A stretch of DNA of 10,041 bases from Candidatus Methanomarinus sp. HR1 (GTDB lineage: Archaea > Halobacteriota > Methanosarcinia > Methanosarcinales > Methanocomedenaceae): NCBI GenBank assembly GCA_002926195.1, contig MZXQ01000066.1, positions 1 through 10,041 of the forward strand. Direction: 5' to 3'. The translations under genes were made by a program, and so were the position numbers. Under the pieces are notes generated by a model. The model had not been told where the DNA came from. It ran no database searches and saw only the letters and a list, made by a program, of their open reading frames with translations. This document shows positions 6,404 to 10,041 of the stretch, piece after piece. Numbering within the stretch: position 1 is the stretch's first letter; each line of letters starts with the position of its first letter.

Positions 6404-7693
6404 CTATTTTTCAACACTATCAGCAAGTCTTTTTGCTGCGTGTGCAGCTTGTTCCATTACTCTGTTCTGGTCCATGGATAATACCTTACCATCTTCCATC
6501 AGTATGTGTCCGTCCACGATAGTTGTGCGTACATCAGAACCTTTAGCAGCATATACCAGATGTGACATGTGATTATGGACCGGTACCAGGTGGGGTTTGT
6601 TCATATCTACTATAATTATATCTGCAGCCATCCCCACTTTCAACATACCAGCAGGAATTCCCAGTGCTTTTGCCCCATTGTACGTGGCCATCTTTAATAC
6701 TTCATTTGCAGGTAATGCCGTAGGGTCCATGGAATTTACCTTATGCAGCAGGGCTGCGGTCTTCATCTCCTCAAACATATCAAGGCTGTTATTAGAGGCA
6801 GTTCCATCAGTACCCAGTGCAACATTCACATCCCGGCTTAATAGTTCAGGTACCGGTGCAATACCTGATGCAAGTTTCATGTTGCTTACAGGACAGTGGA
6901 CCGCACTCACACCTTTTCGTGCCAGTATATCCATATCACCAGGTGAAAGCCATATAGTATGGGCAGCCAGTACATCAGGTCCTAAAAACCCCAGCTCATC
7001 CAGCATATTCACACTGCACATCCCGTACTGTTCCTTCATCTTGTTCAACTCGGCCTCAGTTTCCAGCACGTGAATGTGTATACGGACATTATCTTCAAGT
7101 GCATTCTCTTTGACATTTCCAAGAAAAGCCTTACTGCATGTATTGGGAGCATGAGGACCGTACATGGTAGTTATTCTCCCCTGCGCCGCACCGTTCCATT
7201 TCCTTACAAAACGCCTGCCTTCGGATAATTCTTTTTTTCCCTTATCCTCATCACCTAATTCGATCATGCCATAAGAAAGTGCTGCTCTTAATCCTGACTC
7301 ATCAACTGCCTCTGCTGCCTTATCCATATGAAAATACATATCTGCAAAAGCAGTTGTACCTGATCGTATCATCTCAAGACATGCAAGCATTGTGCCGGTA
7401 TATATATCGTTATCAGTAAGCTGGGCTTCTATAGGCCACATATTATCTTCCAGCCACTGCTTAAGCGAAGTATCATCGCAATAGCCGCGAAATAGTGTCA
7501 TTGCGCCGTGTGTATGGGCATTTATAAGACCAGGCATTACTATACAGCCTCTTGCATCGATCACCTGTTCTGCAGGTTGATCTTCTTTACCCACATATGC
7601 TATTTTATTATCTTCTATCAGGACGCATCCGTTACTGATAGGTGAACCATTCATTGTTAATATATGTCCGTTCTTGATCAATATTTGTGTCAT
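6404..7693 (-). CDS. dadD: Amidohydrolase: probable 5'-deoxyadenosine / S-adenosylhomocysteine deaminase
   Basis: A metal-dependent cytoplasmic deaminase of the SAH/MTA deaminase family. In methanogens, DadD-type members deaminate 5'-deoxyadenosine, SAH and methylthioadenosine. From the ATG at 7693 the protein has 429 residues and opens MTQILIKNGHILTMNG, the normal family start. A TTG ten codons earlier adds unrelated residues. The N-terminal sandwich domain leads to PGLINAHTHGAMTLFRG with metal ligands His60 and His62. Further sites are Arg136 (LRAALSYGM), His181 (YGPHAP), His208 and Glu211 (HIHVLETEAE), His245 (AAHTIWLS), HCPVSNMKLASG (His266) and Asp296 (GTDGTASNNSLDM). These correspond to the zinc and substrate residues described for Thermotoga SAH deaminase. 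It lies 24 bases upstream of ahcY on the same strand, so co-transcription is likely. Exact substrate preference cannot be read from the sequence. Confidence 0.88.
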   Translation of the reverse strand: MTQILIKNGHILTMNGSPISNGCVLIEDNKIAYVGKEDQPAEQVIDARGCIVMPGLINAHTHGAMTLFRGYCDDTSLKQWLEDNMWPIEAQLTDNDIYTGTMLACLEMIRSGTTAFADMYFHMDKAAEAVDESGLRAALSYGMIELGDEDKGKKELSEGRRFVRKWNGAAQGRITTMYGPHAPNTCSKAFLGNVKENALEDNVRIHIHVLETEAELNKMKEQYGMCSVNMLDELGFLGPDVLAAHTIWLSPGDMDILARKGVSAVHCPVSNMKLASGIAPVPELLSRDVNVALGTDGTASNNSLDMFEEMKTAALLHKVNSMDPTALPANEVLKMATYNGAKALGIPAGMLKVGMAADIIIVDMNKPHLVPVHNHMSHLVYAAKGSDVRTTIVDGHILMEDGKVLSMDQNRVMEQAAHAAKRLADSVEK

Positions 7694-7730
7694 ATGGTCT
7701 TGATAAACGGTTTCAATAATCAATAAGGTT

Positions 7731-7750
7731 TACGTCTTATAAAAATCATA
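7731..7750. promoter_or_regulatory. Shared TATA-like element between divergent dadD-ahcY and cbiDE
   Basis: CTTATAAAAATC (7736-7747) is the best TATA match in the 88-base gap between the two divergent units. Its centre lies about 40 bases before the cbiD ATG and about 48 bases before the dadD ATG. With initiation about 25 bases away, both directions would have short leaders of roughly 15-25 bases. On the minus strand the same bases read TTTTTATAAG. Another minus-strand candidate (TATAATATTT, about 7764-7773) cannot be excluded. Neither gene has a strong Shine-Dalgarno site, which fits short leaders. Confidence 0.45.
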
Positions 7751-7781
7751 ATCTGTATTAATAGGAAATATTATACTTACT

Positions 7782-8804
7782 ATGGCCCTGATAGACCCGA
7801 TAAATAAATTCCGGATCCCGCAGGAATGGATCAACAAAACCAATATACCACTGGATGAACTTACCAGAGGAGTCTCAAGTGGGTTATTAGTGGTTCTTTC
7901 AAACGGCAATATACTGCATAGAGGATTTACTACAGGCACTACGGCAGCCGCAGCAGCCAAAGCCGCAGTGCTGTCTTTAGTAAAACAGGTGGATTCGGTA
8001 TCAGTTCCCACACCATCAGGTATAAGGGCCAGACTTGATGTCAGGACATCAAAAGGCAAAGCTCAAGTGGAAAAAATATCAGGTGACCACGAGAGTGATG
8101 CTACCAGGGGATTAATCTTCCGGGCCCGGGCAGTACCATCTTCAACTACCTTGCTGATCGCCAACAAAGGAATAGGTATTGTTACCAGGGACGGCCTGCA
8201 GGCAAAAAAAGGTTATCCTGCCATTAATCCTGTACCCAAAGCCCAGATCATGGATGCCATCAATGAAGCATTAGAAGAAACCGGGTATTCGGAAGTAACA
8301 GTTACAATATCAATACCTGATGGAGAAAAGATAGGAGCTACTACATTAAACCCTGTAGTAGGAGTTATGGGTGGCATTTCAATTCTGGGCACAACAGGAT
8401 TTGTCGAACCCTGGAGCGATCATCTGGGAGAAACAAAGATAGAATTGATCAATAATGCTTCCAGGGTAGTGCTGACCACAGGACGTACAGGTATGCGCTA
8501 TTCTGAAATGCTATTTCCTGATCACACTGTGGTCATGATGGGAAGCAGGCTTGATGAAGGTTTGAAAGCCTGCAAAGGTGAAACCGTGATTTGTGGATTG
8601 CCTGGTCTGATACTTAAATGGGCAGTACCTGATATTTTATATGACACGGAGTTTAATACAGTACAGGAACTGGTTGATGCAAACAGGGAGGATCAAATTA
8701 TTGATAGTGCAATATTAAAAGTGGTGGAAAAATCTAAAGGAGCAAGGGTTGTGCTTGTTGATAGGGACGGTGTAGTGATCCGCAATACAGGAGATGAGTT
8801 ATGA
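7782..8804 (+). CDS. cbiD: Cobalt-precorrin-5B C1-methyltransferase CbiD
   Basis: CbiD methylates C1 of the corrin ring with SAM in the anaerobic (early cobalt insertion) cobamide pathway. The protein is 340 residues, within the family range. Near the N-terminus lie ALIDPINKFRIPQEWI, usual for Methanosarcinales members, then the defining GFTTGTTAAAAAKAA at about 48-62. Later segments are VSVPTPSGIRARLDV, PAINPVPKAQIM, EKIGATTLNPVVGVMGGISI (about 186-205), GTTGFVEPWS and TTGRTGMRYSE. The ATG at 7782 matches the family start; no strong ribosome binding site precedes it, so the transcript may have a very short leader. The gene ends in an ATGA overlap with cbiE. SAM use here yields SAH, the substrate pool of the divergent dadD-ahcY pair. 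Confidence 0.95.
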   Translation: MALIDPINKFRIPQEWINKTNIPLDELTRGVSSGLLVVLSNGNILHRGFTTGTTAAAAAKAAVLSLVKQVDSVSVPTPSGIRARLDVRTSKGKAQVEKISGDHESDATRGLIFRARAVPSSTTLLIANKGIGIVTRDGLQAKKGYPAINPVPKAQIMDAINEALEETGYSEVTVTISIPDGEKIGATTLNPVVGVMGGISILGTTGFVEPWSDHLGETKIELINNASRVVLTTGRTGMRYSEMLFPDHTVVMMGSRLDEGLKACKGETVICGLPGLILKWAVPDILYDTEFNTVQELVDANREDQIIDSAILKVVEKSKGARVVLVDRDGVVIRNTGDEL

Positions 8805-9394
8805 AGATCATTGGTGTGGGTATAGGTCCGGGCATGTTGAGCGCAGAAGCGATTGAAAATATATGCCAGGCTGAAGTTGTATACGGCTCTTCGCGTGCAA
8901 TTGAGTTAGCAGCAGAACATATCTGTTGTAATGTGGAAAAAATAAAGGATTATTCCAGGATCCACGAACTACCGGATAATGCTGTAGTACTATCTACCGG
9001 AGATCCCAATCTATCGGGTCTGGGTAAATATGCCGGAGTTGATGATATCGTGATACCTGGTATTTCTTCTGTCCAGATAGCATGTGCACGTCTTCATATT
9101 GATCAGACAGAGGTTGTTATCATAACTGCACATGGAAGAAACCCGTCCCTTGCCATCGGGAAATTACGCGATGCTGTTACTATGGGATTTACTGTTTTTT
9201 TACTTCCGGCATATGATTTCGGAGTAGACCAGGTAGCAGCATTGCTTTTGGATATGGGAATTGATGTACCTATTGCTATTTTAGAGCAGCTTGGATATCC
9301 GGATGAACGGGTGGAGATAGGAACGGTAGGAAGACCGCCGGTTGTGAAGTCTCAACTTTATTGTATCATGGCTGGATCAGCAGTTAATTTATAG
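8801..9394 (+). CDS. cbiE: Cobalt-precorrin-7 C5-methyltransferase CbiE
   Basis: CbiE is a SAM-dependent methyltransferase of the tetrapyrrole methylase fold that acts at C5 of the corrin ring. The 197-residue length is normal for a stand-alone CbiE (not fused to CbiT). Visible features are the N-terminal GVGIGPGMLSAEAIENI (5-21), AEVVYGSSRAIEL, VVLSTGDPNLSGLGKYAG (62-79), VIPGISSVQIACARL (84-98), the family histidine in ITAHGRNPS (about 108-116) and LLPAYDFGVDQVA. Its ATG overlaps the cbiD stop (ATGA), with GGAGATG just upstream, so it is co-translated with cbiD. The usual partners cbiT, cbiC, cbiF, cbiG and cbiH do not follow here. The stop is TAG, and the frame stays open for 59 codons beyond it (see the next feature). 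Confidence 0.94.
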   Translation: MKIIGVGIGPGMLSAEAIENICQAEVVYGSSRAIELAAEHICCNVEKIKDYSRIHELPDNAVVLSTGDPNLSGLGKYAGVDDIVIPGISSVQIACARLHIDQTEVVIITAHGRNPSLAIGKLRDAVTMGFTVFLLPAYDFGVDQVAALLLDMGIDVPIAILEQLGYPDERVEIGTVGRPPVVKSQLYCIMAGSAVNL

Positions 9395-9574
9395 GGCTCT
9401 TCGCTAATTCATGTTGGTAATTGGAAATTAAATCCGGTTCAATTTCAGAAGCCATTAACAGAGAAGGCCATCGCCGCGATTAATATTGAGAAGATGATTA
9501 GCCTTATTGAGCAGAAAATAATATGGCAACAAGTGAAAGTAAATGAAGAAATGCCATTGATTTTAAAAATGTAA
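9395..9574 (+). pseudogene. Unrecognised open stretch after cbiE; possible gene remnant
   Basis: In the cbiE frame, directly after its TAG stop, 59 sense codons run to a TAA at 9572. They begin GSSLIHVGNWKLNPVQFQ and include KAIAAINIEKMISLIEQK, then IIWQQVKVNEEMPLILKM. The composition resembles a real protein, with alternating hydrophobic and charged residues. However, there is no ATG before codon 34 and no ribosome binding site. I do not recognise the family and it does not resemble a CbiE extension. It may be the tail of a gene whose front was lost, or a chance open stretch in AT-rich DNA. Confidence 0.3.
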
Positions 9575-9663
9575 TCTCCTAAATAGTTGTTTTGTTACTT
9601 GTCCACCGAACGACTTTAGCTATAAGGAAATTCACCGGGAAGTAGAAAGGGGGGAAACATTAT

Positions 9664-9831
9664 ATGAACTCTATCACCTGGCCAGTCAAAAACTGCCATG
9701 CCCTGATAAAACAACTTGAACAGAAGGATAAGCAAATCGAACATTTACACGTCTTACTCCGAACTGCAATGAATCAAAACATGATCACGACTCCGGAGGA
9801 GCTGCATAAAAAGTCTTGGTGGAGGTTCTGA
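9664..9831 (+). CDS. Small coiled-coil protein with a C-terminal WWRF motif, function unknown
   Basis: This 55-residue frame was found by reading the sequence. It starts MNSITWPVKNCHALIKQLEQ, continues KDKQIEHLHVLLRTAMNQ, and ends PEELHKKSWWRF. Residues about 12-36 have heptad-like spacing of Leu, Ile and Leu and many charged residues, which suggests a short coiled coil. The KDKQIEHLHVLL core and the aromatic-basic end resemble the C-terminal oligomerisation tails of plasmid and prophage helix-turn-helix proteins, but no DNA-binding domain is present. An in-frame TAG 21 bases upstream fixes the start, and a GGGGGG run lies about ten bases before the ATG. A weak TATA-like CTATAAGG lies at about 9620-9627. 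It stands alone in the gap beyond cbiE and is convergent with the gene at the right edge. Function is not inferable. Confidence 0.5.
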   Translation: MNSITWPVKNCHALIKQLEQKDKQIEHLHVLLRTAMNQNMITTPEELHKKSWWRF

Positions 9832-9843
9832 AGTCGGTGATAT

Positions 9844-9934
9844 CACAGGAATGAAGAACACACCTATTAAGTCGTTGATTAATCGGCTCTGCGAGTGTTG
9901 CAGCCTGAGTATTATGCCCTCATGAATTCCTGTG
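9844..9934. repeat. Separated 9-bp inverted repeat in the gap downstream of the small gene
   Basis: CACAGGAAT (9844-9852) and ATTCCTGTG (9926-9934) are perfect inverse copies with 73 bases between them. The interior contains GATTAATC (9877-9884, palindromic) and CTGC...GCAG, so several short hairpins are possible. It could be the base of a small structured RNA, the ends of a miniature element, or coincidence. No target-site duplication was found. Confidence 0.25.
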
Positions 9935-9943
9935 TTTTCCTTA

Positions 9944-9957
9944 CTTTTTAAAAAGCA
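9944..9957. terminator. Palindromic T/A run between convergent genes
   Basis: CTTTTTAAAAAG (9944-9955) is a perfect palindrome giving five T residues on either strand. It lies between the plus-strand small gene (ends 9831) and the minus-strand gene fragment (stop at 9958). T-runs are the main archaeal termination signal, so this can end transcription from both sides. Confidence 0.45.
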
Positions 9958-10041
9958 TTACTTTATGTCAAATAATGCTGTGGTTCCTCCAAATAAATCA
10001 AATTTGTAGGCAAACGTTAGATCTTCTGCTGACATTGGAAC
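9958..10041 (-). CDS. C-terminal end of an unidentified protein (5' end outside the window)
   Basis: Read from the right edge on the minus strand, 27 codons run to a TAA at 9958-9960. They are VPMSAEDLTFAYKFDLFGG followed by TTALFDIK. The mixture of hydrophobic and charged residues is protein-like. The gene would converge on the plus-strand genes, with a terminator-like T-run directly after the stop. The piece is too short to assign to a family, and it may be a chance open frame running into the window edge. Confidence 0.35.
   Translation of the reverse strand, partial: VPMSAEDLTFAYKFDLFGGTTALFDIK

Noticed and set aside
7730..8059. Minus-strand open frame of 109 codons overlapping the cbiD start
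   Set aside because: Antisense to the conserved CbiD N-terminus; its alanine runs are reverse readings of the Gly-Thr-Thr-Ala motif region.
8885..9404. 10-base direct repeat GGCTCTTCGC inside cbiE and just after its stop
   Set aside because: A 10-base match is expected many times by chance within 10 kb; nothing else suggests a recombination joint.
9605..9720. A second protein-like frame (YKEIHREVERGETLYELYHL) overlapping the small gene
   Set aside because: It has no start codon and ends by 9720 in a different frame. The ATG frame from 9664 has a ribosome binding site and better protein character. A frameshifted older gene is conceivable but not supported.
1..10041. CRISPR array, tRNA or rRNA genes
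   Set aside because: No regularly spaced repeats and no recognisable tRNA T-loop or rRNA segments were seen on either strand.

Overview
This window comes from a methane-metabolising archaeon, most likely a member of the Methanosarcinales or a related ANME-2 / Methanoperedens-type lineage. The main evidence is a nearly complete operon for the membrane-bound, sodium-pumping methyltransferase Mtr in the canonical order mtrE-D-C-B-A-F-G-H, read on the minus strand. This complex exists only in methanogens and their methane- or alkane-oxidising relatives. Base composition is moderate and slightly AT-rich, Shine-Dalgarno sites are strong (GGAGG/GAGGTGAT), and AT-rich TATA elements precede the transcription units. 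The exact lineage cannot be fixed by eye.

Layout. Positions 1-4978 (minus) hold the mtr operon. mtrH is cut by the left edge, and all neighbours are tightly spaced or overlapping (ATGA or TAATG junctions). Positions 4979-5146 form the operon's control region. It has a palindromic TATA element inside an imperfect 14-bp dyad, plus a stem-loop/T-tract terminator for the gene upstream. Positions 5147-7693 (minus) hold an archaeal S-adenosylhomocysteine hydrolase-family gene (ahcY), preceded by an amidohydrolase of the SAH/5'-deoxyadenosine deaminase type (dadD). Divergent from these, across a short AT-rich gap that probably carries overlapping promoters, are cbiD and cbiE (plus, 7782-9394) of anaerobic corrin-ring synthesis. 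From 9395 to the right edge the DNA looks accessory. It holds an unrecognised open stretch with no start, a 55-codon coiled-coil protein ending in Trp-Trp-Arg-Phe, a convergent terminator-like palindrome, and the last 27 codons of an unidentified minus-strand gene.

How the genes fit together. Mtr moves a methyl group from tetrahydromethanopterin (or sarcinapterin) to coenzyme M (or the reverse in methanotrophs) through a corrinoid on MtrA, coupled to sodium transport. cbiD and cbiE make the corrin ring with SAM as methyl donor, which yields S-adenosylhomocysteine. dadD and ahcY would remove that product. Key residues suggest the hydrolase acts on the deaminated product (S-inosylhomocysteine) rather than on SAH itself. 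The window is therefore a corrinoid/one-carbon neighbourhood.

Points most worth a second look are a three-unit 36-bp repeat that adds an acidic N-terminal tail to MtrF, the dyad around the mtr TATA box, the Glu-to-Lys change at the purine-recognition position of the hydrolase beside a deaminase gene, a C-terminal tail on MtrG, and the small coiled-coil protein in the accessory end.
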